DNA of 64,000 nucleotides, taken from Linnemannia schmuckeri (lineage: Eukaryota > Mortierellomycota > Mortierellomycetes > Mortierellales > Mortierellaceae). The position numbers were made by a program, and so were the translations under genes. The DNA is taken from the NCBI GenBank assembly GCA_029449235.1, contig JANATG010000019.1:124001-188000 (forward strand), written 5' to 3'. The notes below the pieces were generated by a model, which saw nothing but the letters and a program-made list of their open reading frames with translations, ran no database searches and was not told where the DNA came from. Below are positions 36,201 through 47,855 of this stretch, piece by piece; the first letter of the stretch is position 1, and every line of letters begins with the position of its first letter.

Positions 36201-37515
36201 AGTCTACGACCATGTGTCCGTGTTCGTGTTCGTATGCTCTGTCGAAGGCTACTGTTGTTTTTTTTAGTGCGACTTGTGGAAGAAGAAGAGGAGATGAGCG
36301 CGTTCTCGAGGACATAAGTAGTCCACTGAATAGCCATCTCTGCATGATCCATCCACCCCTGATCCTGCTGCACGACCGCATTCAAGTCCTGAATCACCTG
36401 AATCATCTCCAATCTATCCTGCTCATACAACGGAATCGCCTAAGCAAAAAAAATAATAAGCACAATAGTTACTATCAGAGCGTGATTTTTTTTTTTGCGT
36501 TCATACTAGAATTTAATATGTGATGTACCTTGCAGTCTTCTTCCAGTTCTTGGAGGCGGGATTCTAGCATGGTCACGGTCTGCAAGGCCTCCTGAAGCCA
36601 GGGCATCATCTTTCCGTCAAAAATGTTCGCTGTAACAGTTGCAGGTCCTGTCGGAGGGAGAGGGAAATTTGAGAGAATCGATTCAGTGGCCTGACCTTGA
36701 CCCTCAAGGAGGTTATGGTGCAGAGATGTAGGCCGTACTCTAATCGTTGCTGGCGGTGGAGGTAGTGACGCATCTGAAGAATCCTTGTTTGACTCGAGTG
36801 GGGAAGGTATTGGCGACGGTAGCTGCTGATGCTGAGTAGAAGAAGTACATTGAGTCTTATACCGAGGCGAGGGGAGGATCGACGTATATCTATGCGACGC
36901 TGCCCCTCCTCTTGCTGCAGTATGTGAGAGACGTTGGTGATGCGATTGCGGTTCTCCGTTATGAAAGTCTACCGTTCCGGCGACTTTGGTGTCGATAACT
37001 GACATCGTTGTCGTCCATATATTGTTATTGTCAGTCGTGGCGAATGCCGAAGGCGATATTGGCGTAGATGAGGAGGGAGGTAAAGGCGAATAGGGGCTGG
37101 AAGCAGCAGAGGTCTGTGCCCGCGACCGCTTAGAGGATGTATGCACCTTGATCGCCGGGACAGGTTTACCACTACTGTTGTCATCGCGTTGATGATCGTC
37201 GAGACTGGGAGAAGGGAAGGTAGGAAGTGGAGAAGTAGGAGTGCGACACGAGAAATCGTCCTTGTAGGATGCTGACGATGTCGCAGATGTAAACTCTGTG
37301 TTGTTGGTGGTTGCGGCCCTGGATCTGACCCATGGTGCTCTTCCTGAGGGCAGTGGCGCGGTTGTGGATGTTGTGGAGGATGGTGTGAGGGGAGAGGCGA
37401 TTGAAGGTGCATGATGATAAGAGCTACTTTTGGTACGGTAGGAGGATGTGTTGAGAGGGAGGGGTGGGTGGTACGCAGGGGAGGGACGTCTTTCTGTTAT
37501 GTATGCGCGGTTCAT
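33293..37515 (-). CDS. Sec2/Rabin8-type Rab guanine-nucleotide exchange factor, very large
   Basis: Two exons (37515-36529 and 36439-33293) give 1377 residues. The last 190 residues match the C-terminal domain of Rabin8/RAB3IP and GRAB: LTEDIYPCLLIHN, then LLKAMEVNTCEIEAW, CCLCRTIRPCEFRLRL, CRERIVAVCDFFMFLAHL with RQGLL, and LRQRMAYARIG. Order and spacing agree with family members I remember. A coiled coil at about residues 785-850 (LRAQELNRHQRIEQAHRQL ... LGRFSKELLGSVNEL) could be the divergent Sec2 GEF helix. The N-terminal 330 residues and other linkers are Ser/Thr/Pro-rich. Family members activate Rab8/Sec4 on secretory vesicles for exocytosis, at the hyphal tip in fungi. The length is roughly twice that of yeast Sec2. 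The weakest point is the GEF core, whose key residues I cannot confirm. Confidence 0.78.
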
Positions 37516-38866
37516 GTTGATCGTTTAATCGGAATTGTGTGTTCCTCTGCGTGCGTATGTGTTATCTGTGTGAGGTCGGCAAGGTGTAAGTTTGAATGTG
37601 ATAAAAGACAAAAAGGAGGGTAGAAAAAAACTGTCATTAACAAATGAACAAACAAAACAAACACAAAGACGCAGGGAGCATTGGGGATATGTGCGCTTGC
37701 GTAGAAGGAAGTATGGCACAAGCAGCGGTGGCTCTTTATTCTCCTCGATTTGAAATTTTGAGGCAAGGTCCGATGAATGCGTCCGTGTTAATTTTACCTT
37801 TGTGTAAACGCGTATTTGAGATGTATGGGATGCAGAGAGATGCAGAATGCACAAATGACCAATCCGATCGATCAGGAGAATAAGATAAAAGAAGAAAAGA
37901 AGGAAAGGAAAGAAAAAAAAGAGAAGAGTCGAAGAAGTGTAATTGGAAAGAAGACGAAAAACACCAAAGAAGAAAGAATGCGAAGAAAGAAGGCGTACGA
38001 TTTATGCCCGTGAACTGAGACTGATAAACATATGGTCCCATCCCTGATATCAATGGTGTAGCGTGGCAAAGGTATCTCAGGTCAGGACCCACACTGGCAT
38101 TAATCGATCCACAACCCAATCTTCCTCTTCTTTCTCATCACCTCGATCCATTCTTGCTGAGTACATACATGCCCACACCGATTGTTATCCTTACCTCCTT
38201 GTTCTATCTTTTCATCTTTCCTTCCTTTCAATCTCTCTCATAATGCCGACAAAGTTGGGATAATGACAAGAACACCCAGAATCCGGATTCCGCCCAAGAA
38301 AGAAAAAAAAAAAGAACCACTGTCGATTTTTTTTCCGCTGACCTCTCTATCTCCTCTATCTCTCCTTGCCTTACCTTACCTCACAAAGGTGAGAAAGAAG
38401 GATGAATAGCCCTCTTTTTTTCTATTTTCAACCAAACCCAGCACTTGGGTCTATGTCTTTTTGATTTCCCCTCAGCGCCTTCTTATCAATTTATCCTGGA
38501 TAATTCTTCTGGAAACGGAGTAGATGAAGCAAAGAAAGACAAATAAAGGGGGTGTTAAATCGCTTTTTTTTTTTTTTTTTTTTGAGTTTTTATTAAAGTT
38601 TCCAAAGATAAAGATATCATAAAAAAGAAAAATAAACTCAATTGCACATAAGCATTGAGAATGAGCAACTAGCTTCATAAAAGAAGTGGGAGAAAAAAAA
38701 GTCGGTGCAGAGAAGGGTGCCATAAATAAATAATATGTAAGGATGAGAAGGAAGCAGGGAGTGGAAGAGAAAGGGACAGGATCAGAACCTTTTTTTTACT
38801 CCAAAAGAGCACAACAAGTTCACAACTATACTACTACTACCAAAAGAAAACACACACGTATCACCA
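37516..38866. other. Intergenic, promoter of the Sec2-like gene
   Basis: About 1.35 kb without a credible gene. Contains A-rich tracts (37880-37980) and a T-run at about 38567-38583. The flanking genes are both on the minus strand, so this holds the promoter of one and the 3' flank of the other. Confidence 0.5.
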
Positions 38867-41498
38867 TCAATAATATCCAAGCCCAGGAACAGACCACTCA
38901 ACCCGCCCATAAATATTCTGATCCAACGCATTCTTGAACACCATCGTCGGATCCGCACGGGCATAAGGCAACCCATAACAGAACTGCCGTTGACTCGACA
39001 GGTCCATAGAGCTCCTGGGAGTGGTGGTCGCAGAGTTGGGGCAGGGTTTGGGAACGATCAGGTTGACCTCAGAGAGCTCGCAGAAGGAGGAGAGGAAGAG
39101 AGCGATCTCGTCCATTGACATTGAGAAGCAGCCTGTTTCCATATCTGGGATACTTAGATGTAAAGCGCAGAGTCTTTTCAAGTCCTTCAGGCACGATATC
39201 ATGACCTATGTTTGTTGGAAAAAAAGGAGGCGTGAGATGGAAGGAAATTGGTTAATAAGTGATCGTTTCTCGACGGGAGGAATGGTTTGTGAAGGAAAGG
39301 CGAGAGTAAAAGTGGCGGACACAATAAAAAAAGGATAACTAACGAAAGGGAAGGTAGGAGAAGGAAGAAACGATATCGTAAGCCAGATTGGCTGCATGAC
39401 CACCGAAAGTGATCAATGCTCAAACACGTGACTCATTTTCCGCAAATAGAACAAACACCAAAACAAAAAAAAGACGAACCTGCTTTTGAACACCAAGAAG
39501 TTCGGTAAGTCGAAGCCATTGCAACTTCTTGCAATGTCGGAGCCCCTCAAACATGCCCCAAGAGCTCATCCCTTTACAGTCAAACAGCTCAATATCCAAG
39601 ATCTCAAGATGTGTCCCAAACTCGCCACAAGCCTGCCAGAACCGTGGTCCGAACCCAAGGTAGGCGTTCACCAGTTGCAGGCGCTTTATCGGACACATCT
39701 CAATCACATAGATCATCCCGCTTTGGGGGTCGCAGCGAGAGTATCGTTGCTGTCGGGTTGGGTCTCGAGAAATGCTCCCGCCCCAGAGGGTGAGGTCCTC
39801 AAGGTTTGGGCAGAGCTCTGCGATGCTGTCAAGGAGGCGAAGGGAGCTGTTGGCGGAGAGAGTGGTGATGTTGCGGTTGATGAGGCCCATGACTGGCCCC
39901 GGGCTGCAGTCTAGGGATTGTAGGGAGGTCATCTTGCTGGAGAAGATCTTGTAGATATCTTGGTCTGTCTGGTCGTTCAACTTGGTCTCGAACATGGTCA
40001 GTTGTGGGGCTAGACGTACTGACAGGATCTGGAGGAGTTGGTTGGAAGGGTGGAGGATGCGAAGGGATCGGAGGGCGGGGAGTTTTGGTTTGCTGAAAAG
40101 GGCGTTCACAAAGTCGCCTCCTCCAAAGTCGAGATGGATCGATTCCAGTTTCTGGAGAGAGTGTGGACGGAAGGAGAAGTCGTCGAGATAGATGTCCTGT
40201 GCGGAGTTGCCGCTGGTGGGGCTGTCGTTGGTACGGCTTGGAGTGTAAATCTTGATCGACCGTAGATTCTCGCCAAAGCCCATGTCGATAGCATCCACCC
40301 ATCCAGAGATACAGGTTGAAGGGAATGAAAAGTGGGCCAGGTTCTGGCAGGTCATGAGTAGATGGATCACAGACCGGTTGCTGACCTTGTAGCCCTCATC
40401 TAGGTCCAGAGATTCCAGGTTGGGACAACATGTAACGAGTCGGTTAAAGTTGTCCTCGCTGAGCGTCTGCTCCTTGGATGGCATCTTGACAGGTTCAAGT
40501 CTCAAGACCTTCAGCGCAATAAAGGACGTCTCAGTCAAGGACCGGACCATGGTCTGGTCGAACGGCGATCCGGCCCAGTTGCAATCCAGGTACCGTAAAC
40601 GAGTACACTCAGTCGCAATCTTGAACAGAATGGCTCGACATCGCGCATGGCCCCACCACAGACTCTCGTTATTCGCATCCGGAATAGACCCCTGGCGAAC
40701 GACCACTTCCTGGATATAGTCAAAGTACTGCCATCCATGATGCTGGAGTGTATAGGCGAACCGATCAAGCTGTCGACAGGTCCGGATCTTGGGCCGTTCC
40801 CACAGGAAGGGAAGACCGACTTTTGCAAACGCCCGGTTGACACGACAGATTTTGGAAAATGCGTCCTGGACGAGGTCATGGACCCGACTTTCGGTGATGG
40901 CCTTAACAGTTGTACATGTTGCGGTGGAGTGCGGACGGTGGATGGTCGTGAACTCGTAGGCGCTTTGAGAGGATGGAGTCTTTGTCTGGTCGCGACCTTC
41001 TCTCAGGTGCTGGAAGATGAGAAAAAGAACATCGGTACTGCGTGAGAGAAGGTCCAGTCGAGGTCTCCGCCGCTTTTTTGGTTGTTCTTGTTGCTGCTCT
41101 TCTTGTCGATGCCGTTCACTTTTACTTTTGGGACTCCTGCTCCTACTCGCCGAGGATGATGATGTTGAGGGCAACTTTGAGGATTTAGAAGTTGGAGATG
41201 ATGTTGTAGGCGTAGGAACAAGGGTTGCACTGCTGCTGTCGGTGGTGGTTGGACTGGCGGGAGGAGGGGTGATGGAAGTCATGGTGGGCAATGCAGGGGA
41301 AGAGGTTGGAGTGCTTCGGGCGGTGATGATAGCCGGAGGTGGCTGAGGCACATTGAGGCGGCCACCGGTCGTAGTAGATGCCGCTGCGCCTAGTCGATCT
41401 GAGCAAGAGGAGAGTAGACATGCACCTATAAGACGGGCAGGGTCTACTTGGTCACCACACTCCTTTTTGGTTGTCGTCGTCAATTCTGAAGTCATCAT
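38867..41498 (-). CDS. F-box/LRR-like protein
   Basis: Two exons (41498-39480 and 39205-38867) give 785 residues, separated by a 274-nt intron with donor GTTCGT. Residues 1-145 are Ser/Thr/Pro-rich with a basic end (KKRRRPRLDLL). An F-box-like helix set follows (DVLFLIFQHL ... KICRVNRAFAKVGLPFLW), interrupted by a Ser/Thr/His-rich insert. From about residue 225 onward there are irregular leucine-rich repeats of the RNI type, for example CTRLRYLDCNWAG, LKVLRLEPVKM, CPNLESLDLDEGY and CPNLEDLTLWGG. This layout is very common in Mortierella-type genomes, where F-box proteins act as substrate receptors of SCF ubiquitin ligases. The substrate is unknown. Confidence 0.75.
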
Positions 41499-43995
41499 TT
41501 TTGTTTCTTGTCGTTTGCTTTGTTGCCGTTGCTATTCGGTTCTTTGGAGGTTTTTGAAGAAGGACGAGAATAGTGGGAATGAAGAGAGAGAATGTGATGT
41601 GTGTGTTGGTTTGTCGGTGTAAACTGGAATACACACGAGCGATAAATGATTGTTGTCGATGTTTTTGGTTGTTCCGGTTGTTGGTACTCTGCAGACAAAC
41701 AATGTTAGTAAAAGCGAGAGGCGAGAACGAGAAGTAAAGAACAGCAGCCTCCTTTATAAACAACAAACGAAGACAGAGGGAGGAAGGTTAGTTTTTTTAT
41801 TCTTATTTGCTATGTGTTCCTCCTCCTTGCGTCCCCATGGCACACGCATGCTCTTGATTCGACCCGGTCGTCGTGTCATTCTCCTTTCCTACCTCCTCAA
41901 AAGACGATCTCCCTTTTTGTTCCCTTGCGTTAAAAAATTAATCATCCTCTCTCTGTCTCCTGGCTGGCAATGGCAAAGAGAAAAAAAAAGAGAAAAAAGG
42001 GGACAAGCACAAAGACAGAGAAGAAAGGAAGAAGAGTGCCGGATCCCTTTTTTCTTTTCCTTAAAGACATGCGAAACTCGCCTCCTGGATGGAAAAAAGT
42101 TAAATGCCTATTCGTGGATCTGGTACCATCTCAGCAGTGCTCATATTTCAGCACACAAGACAAAGCGAAAAAAAGACAAGAGGTGCCATATTGTGCGGAT
42201 GGGGATAGATTGATCCAAACAAGTACAGCACTGTACGAGAGAAAGAGAGATGATAGACACATGCATATGTATGCCATGGGAAAAAAGAGTGAGATTCACA
42301 TGCATGGAGTGTATTCCCTCCCCATCAAGTAATAAAAAAAAACATAAAGCAACTAAGAGAACAAGACAAAAAAAGGTGAAGTTCATATCCCTCTTATGGT
42401 TTTATCCCAAGCCTGGTATGTGAGCCCCTCTCGCTCTTTCAATCTGCGTGTTTAGAGCAGAAGGAGAAGTCATTGGCCATTGCGCGTCAACTCTCGTAAA
42501 CAAGCACGCTACCCAGAAAAAATCGGGAAAAGGGATTTGAATTCAGACATGAACGAATAACGGCTTGCGGATATAGGCCAGATATTTTCACATATAGACA
42601 TAGCACCATCTCTTCCATTCCGTCATTCAGCCCAGCAGGCCGAAGTTTGAGAGTAAGATTGCAGTCTAAGCAGGAATGGATTAAGCTATCTGGCGCTGTT
42701 CTCTATTAAGATCTTTTTTTTTGTTTGCCTTTTCCGATGTAAGTGCACCAAGACAACATTTCCTTCTGCCTGGCACATTGGTTCACTTTGCGATCCACCT
42801 CAAATAAACACCCTCGTATGATCACATGGCGCATGCGCGTTCACATTTTTAGTTTGATCTCTTAGACCGCTGTTCTGGCATACACAAAATACAGTCATAA
42901 GCAACAGTAAGATTTAAAAAAAGAGGGTCCAAAACTGAAAATACCAAGTCATTGACTGGCGAATGGAAGGTGTGAGTGAGCTGGCGGTACAAATCGGCAT
43001 GACCAGTCATGGCGGCGACAGGAACAAGAGAGTAACAAGAGCACAAAGGAAAGGGGTAGAAACACCTAAAACACCTAACAATGCAGTCAAGAAAGCAAAC
43101 CTGGTACCTTAATTTGTTTACTGTCTATCCTCAAAGGCTAAGGCGTGTACTGTACTTTCATTTGAGCGGCGAAGAAAAACGGAACTTGACCAGGCTGAGT
43201 GATCCATTGAGCCGCTCAACAACAATTACCGTAAACAAACGACTGCGAAGTGAGTGTAGAGAGAGACAGAAAGAGAAAAAAGAGAACAAGAATGAAAAGT
43301 GGTGACAATAGCGAGCAAGAGAAATGACGAAGGATGGGCTCATGATGCATGGTACAGCAGCATGAAGACAAAACGCAACAGGCATTAATGAGTGCCGACT
43401 GACAACTGACAGGCATATAAAAAGTAAGCAGCATGGCATGGTGTTGCATGGCGCTGAGTTAGTTTGTAATGCCAAGGCAGATTGCAGTTTGAGGTCATAC
43501 AATGGCAAAAGAAAAAGAAAAAGAAAAAGAAAAAGGCAGCGTGCTGACTTTGTTTTTTTTTGTAATAAGTATCATTTCAGGAACGCGATTTCCTCTTATC
43601 TTCATGGGCTAATTTCTTACAGGGCTCTACTGCGTCGTGCTGAAATGTCACGTTTGCTTTCTTTGATTTCTGTGCTTTTATTTGATGCAAGACGTGCAGC
43701 AGGTGGGTGTTGTTGGAAGGTGTGTCCAGTACCAACCAAGCATTTGATTACAATCAAACATCGACAGCAGATATCTGTCAAAACCGGGTCCGGTCAAAGA
43801 AGCAGCCTCATGGTGAATATTTTTTTCCTGGCTCATACGCGTTTCGGACGACAGCACTAGTATCATTTTATACGCGACTCTATCTTACGCAGAGCAGCGA
43901 ACCATTTAGTTAGAAAATACCTTTGGCTCTACTTTGTAGGCGAAGTAATTGGTCCAGTCCCATCAATCAGTCTCACCATGATGCTGTTGATGGAG

Positions 43996-44027
<32 letters not shown>

Positions 44028-44182
44028 GGTAGTGGTGATCACTTGACCGCTTATCTTCTCGATGGAGTACAGCCATTTTTCTTTCCATGTCCACCGATTT
44101 TCGCCTTTCTTTTCTTTACTACACACATACAAAGACTTTGACAAACCAGATCGACATCCTATATTTCGTTTCACAAAGAGCC
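41499..44182. promoter_or_regulatory. Divergent intergenic region between the F-box and REC8 genes
   Basis: About 2.7 kb with no credible gene on either strand. It holds an AAAAAG repeat near 43505-43535 and a GAT repeat at about 43995-44029. Promoters of both divergent genes must lie here. A gene too divergent to recognise cannot be excluded. Confidence 0.4.
43995..44029. repeat. (GAT)n microsatellite upstream of REC8
   Basis: GATGATGAT-type trinucleotide run with one GGT interruption, about 155 bp upstream of the REC8 start codon, probably in the promoter or 5' UTR. Confidence 0.7.
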
Positions 44183-47136
44183 ATGTTCTACAGCAAGGAG
44201 ATCCTCGCCCGGAAGGATACCCAGCTCGGCCTGATCTGGTAACAATACCCTTTCTATCCCCTACTATATGTCCTCTTGACAAATCAAAACAATTTTTTTG
44301 GCACGGACCAGGTGCAAGCACTCTTACGAGTAGAAACATTAACATTTTCTTTGTTCGCTCTTACCCAGGCTCGCTGCTACTCTTGGACCTCGTTCAGGAA
44401 TCAACAAACTGTCAAAGAGAGAAGTTAACGGCGTCAACATCGTCAAGACTTGGTATAACCACATCTCACTCTTGGTTCTCTTGCTTTTTCTTTACTGCCT
44501 GAAAATAATATATAGGTCTGACAAAAGCGCTGCGTGGTACTTTTTTTTTTTTATTTTCTTTTGGTTACTGTAGCAAAGACATCTCACAGCCGGCGGAACC
44601 TTTTGCCCTGCGCTTCTCTTCAAACTTGATGGTGGGCGTCACTCGCGTCTACAGCCAGCAATACAACTTTTATTACTGTAAGATCTCCCCTTCCTTCTCC
44701 GATCGAAATTTTGCCACCAAATTTGTTTGTTTGCTTGTCTCTCCTTTTTCTCTATATTCCACTCACTGTTCATTGTTTGTCCTTTTCTGGTAGCCGATGT
44801 TAGTAACACATGGATGAGGTTGAAGCGCGACCTTGCTGCAGTGCAGTCTGAGAACTTGGATATGATGACCCCTGGCGCAAAGTATGTTTATTGTTTGTTT
44901 TTCTTGTTTGTTTTTCTTGATGTTTGGCTTTTGAATATACATGCGTGCAAGGTATCATACACTACGAACGCTCGTTTTCTTTATCATTTGCACATTAATA
45001 GGATCGATATGATCACCATTGGATATGACTTGACGATTGAACAGGATCTCTTCCGACCAGTCAACATTGTACAGAACTATGAGATCGAGGTCGCGGTAAG
45101 TTAGTCCCCCTTGGCTGTATGGAGAATGATGGTGTAATCTGCCTTTTCAGTTCGGCTTTCTAACCATATCTCCATTATTAACATGTTTTCGATGTATAGC
45201 GCACTAGCCGCGGTAAGGAAGTCGCGGTCGAGTTTGGCTGGGCAACTCAGTCATCGCTGGACCACAGTGACACTTCTTCGAATGACCAGTCTCCTCCACC
45301 TTGTGAGTTTTCTTTTCGTCATTTTGCTCTGATTTTTTTTTTCCACAACTACACAACTGACACGATCCTTTTGTTCTGCGCAAACGGCTAGTGTTCCTGT
45401 CGTCGGTCTCGGACGAGAGACGGCGCAAAATCACTTTAGACGAGCGACCAGGCATGGCGGGGGTAGGACCTTTATTAGAGTTTGAAGCCATCAATGCAGG
45501 CTTGACGGATGAAATGCTCATGGGCGATGATAATGGGTAAACAACTATGTTACGAATATCATAAAGCCAAACAAAAAAAAGGGCCAATGCGTTGTCTGTA
45601 GCCTAACACTGTTATTTTTGTACTTAATAGGTTGTACATCGATGCTGAGGGAAATCTCAGAGCTGATATGCCAGAGCAAGGTTTCGCTATTGGGGATGAC
45701 AGATCCATGGTTTCTGGACTCTCAGAGACATCAGTGATGGCACGAATACTTGGCAAGCACCCGAGAGAAGATTCCATCCTGAGCGAACGCATCGTGCCCG
45801 AGAACAATGATATCTTTGATGATATTCTGCTAGATGATCGCAATTACGACATCGCGTTTGGTATAGAGATGGACGGTGCTGGTACTGGTCAGATCAAAAA
45901 GCAGAGAGGTGGCAACAGACAACAAAAACTTGTAGGGTTGAAGTCGGATGAGGACACGATTCTGTCGAAAGAAGAGCTGAAAGCATTCAGAGACAACTAT
46001 GTCCGTGACCAAGCTGAGATCATTCGAGACCGTGAAGCAAAAGAGACTGTTGTATCGGTCAAGGCTCACATCAACAGGCTTCTTGTCCAACCACTCGGTG
46101 TCGCTGGATTTGGTATAGACCTGGGCAACTTTTGGAGCACAGCAGCTACTCATACACTTGACAATGCTTGCGTGGATCGCAGAGTGAATGCCTTTCCCAT
46201 CGAGCAGCCCAGGAACGTCCAGCCAATCGCTGTTCGAGGTACCCATGAACAATCGTGGCCTCCAGGGGATGAAGACCCTTTGTTCATGGATGAAGTGCCA
46301 GATCCAGAGGCTGGTCGTCGTCTTACGAACCCACCCAGCGTTGGCACGCCTGCAGGAGCGAGTACAGGTGGATTTGGGGGGCTGGACAGCGTTAGCAGTA
46401 AAGGCGGTCCCTTGCCCTGGGAAAAAGAGGCCCTTGGCAGAAGTGTTGGCGGTCGTAGCGAGCGATCGAGTGACTCTGACCACCTCTGGCAGGGTTTCGA
46501 CGCCGCGTTCGACCAAAATGCGGGTAGTGCCCTCTTTCCACAGCATCGTTGTCGAACGGGGTCAGTGGACAGTCGTTCGTCAGCAGAGTCGGCGACTACT
46601 CGAGGAGCGAGAGCATTTGGGGGTGGCGGCTTGGAGGGAGAGGAGGATGAGCCTTTGATTCGCCGACGACGACATCAGTCCATTCTGGGACGGTCCCGAA
46701 CACCTTCGCAGGAATCGGATAGAGGGCGACAACCTTCACTCTTTGTCGGCGGTGAGATGGCAGAGGACGGTGACGGCGATGATGGAGGGACTGGATCAGC
46801 CCAAGAGAGGCTTGCCTTGGAGAGGGCGACTGCCAACTTTTTGGGCTACATCCAGTCGCTGCTCAAGCCTCTCAACGCCACCTCGTTCTCGTTTGAGGAT
46901 ATTGTTGCTCCTCATCGTCGAAAGGATGTTGCTGCTGCAGCCTTCTACCACATTCTCGGCAAGCACGCTCCTACCTTGTCTTGTATTGTTGTTGACTGGA
47001 GACTGGCTTTGAGTGAATGAATGACTAATGGCCGTTTTTTTTGTTCTACTTCGTTGTAGCACTCTCGACTATGGGCGTGATGCGCCCAAAGCAGGATGTT
47101 TCTTACCAGGACATTCAGGTCAAGCTTATTGGATAA
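44183..47136 (+). CDS. REC8: Meiotic cohesin kleisin subunit REC8
   Basis: Nine exons join in frame to 692 residues: 44183-44238, 44369-44452, 44574-44677, 44794-44881, 45002-45095, 45200-45302, 45392-45536, 45631-46958, 47060-47136. The N-terminal kleisin domain starts MFYSKEILARKDTQLGLIW, continues LAATLG and KLSKRE, and includes FALRFSSNLMVGVTRVYSQQ, closer to Rec8 than to Rad21. The middle is acidic and Ser/Arg-rich, as expected for a separase- and kinase-regulated linker. The C-terminal winged helix contains TSFSFEDIV, AAAAFYHILALSTMG and the end QVKLIG. REC8 closes the cohesin ring around sister chromatids in meiosis. The last intron uses a GC donor (46959): only that junction restores the conserved FYxIL-AL core. 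Confidence 0.93.
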
Positions 47137-47855
47137 ACGAGCGATGTCCAATCGACCAACTCTTGGCCTGGATCACACCTTGGCCATTTGATATTTCGCG
47201 TATTTTACCAGCTAGTGTATAGCGCAGTTGCGATTTTTTTTTCTTGCCTGATGGCAATGAGAATTTAGGATATGAATCAGTGTCCAGTGCAAATAAAATA
47301 AGTAAGGCCGTGAACAACGGTCAATTACGCAAGATCGCGTTCCTTTTTATCCTTCTTCCTCTCACTTGTGCTCGTTATCGTGTGTTTGTGTGCACAATCG
47401 TTGTGTCCCTGAGGAGAGAAGAGAGAAGAAAAAAAAAAAAAAAGAGATATGAGTCTGTCGTTCCCTCCTTGCCCTCCCAACTCAGCCGACCAATCGAAAT
47501 GGGTATGTCAGCGAGAAAGTGGCTTAGCAGCAAAACAAGAAAAAAAGAAAAAAAAAGTACCGCTTCGGTGCAGTCACATCCTTGATGGCCATCCCCTATA
47601 AAAGGTGTCGTCTTTTTCCTTCTGTCTTTTCTGGGGTTTTTCCTTTTGGTTTTTGGTTTTTGGTTTTGGTTTCTTTTCTCTTTTGGTCTTGGTGTTTCCT
47701 CCTCCTCTTTCTCATCACCACCTTCCCGTACGTATCCTTCCTTCCTCTCCTTCCTTCCTTCCTTCCACTCTCCACTCTCTCCCCTTGTGCACAAAACCCC
47801 TGCCAGACCGCTGTCTCAAGCCCCTTCCAGTCCATATACATCCAAGCAAGCAAGA
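47137..47855. promoter_or_regulatory. Promoter and CT-rich leader of the IMP dehydrogenase gene
   Basis: 719 bp between REC8 and the IMPDH start. The first half is AT-rich with an A-run near 47429-47443. The second half (47600-47800) is strongly pyrimidine-rich, including TTTTGG and CTTC repeats, and is probably core promoter and 5' UTR. Confidence 0.5.

Noticed and set aside
45830..46546. 238-codon minus-strand frame inside REC8
   Set aside because: Fully antisense to a well-supported kleisin exon; no domain of its own.
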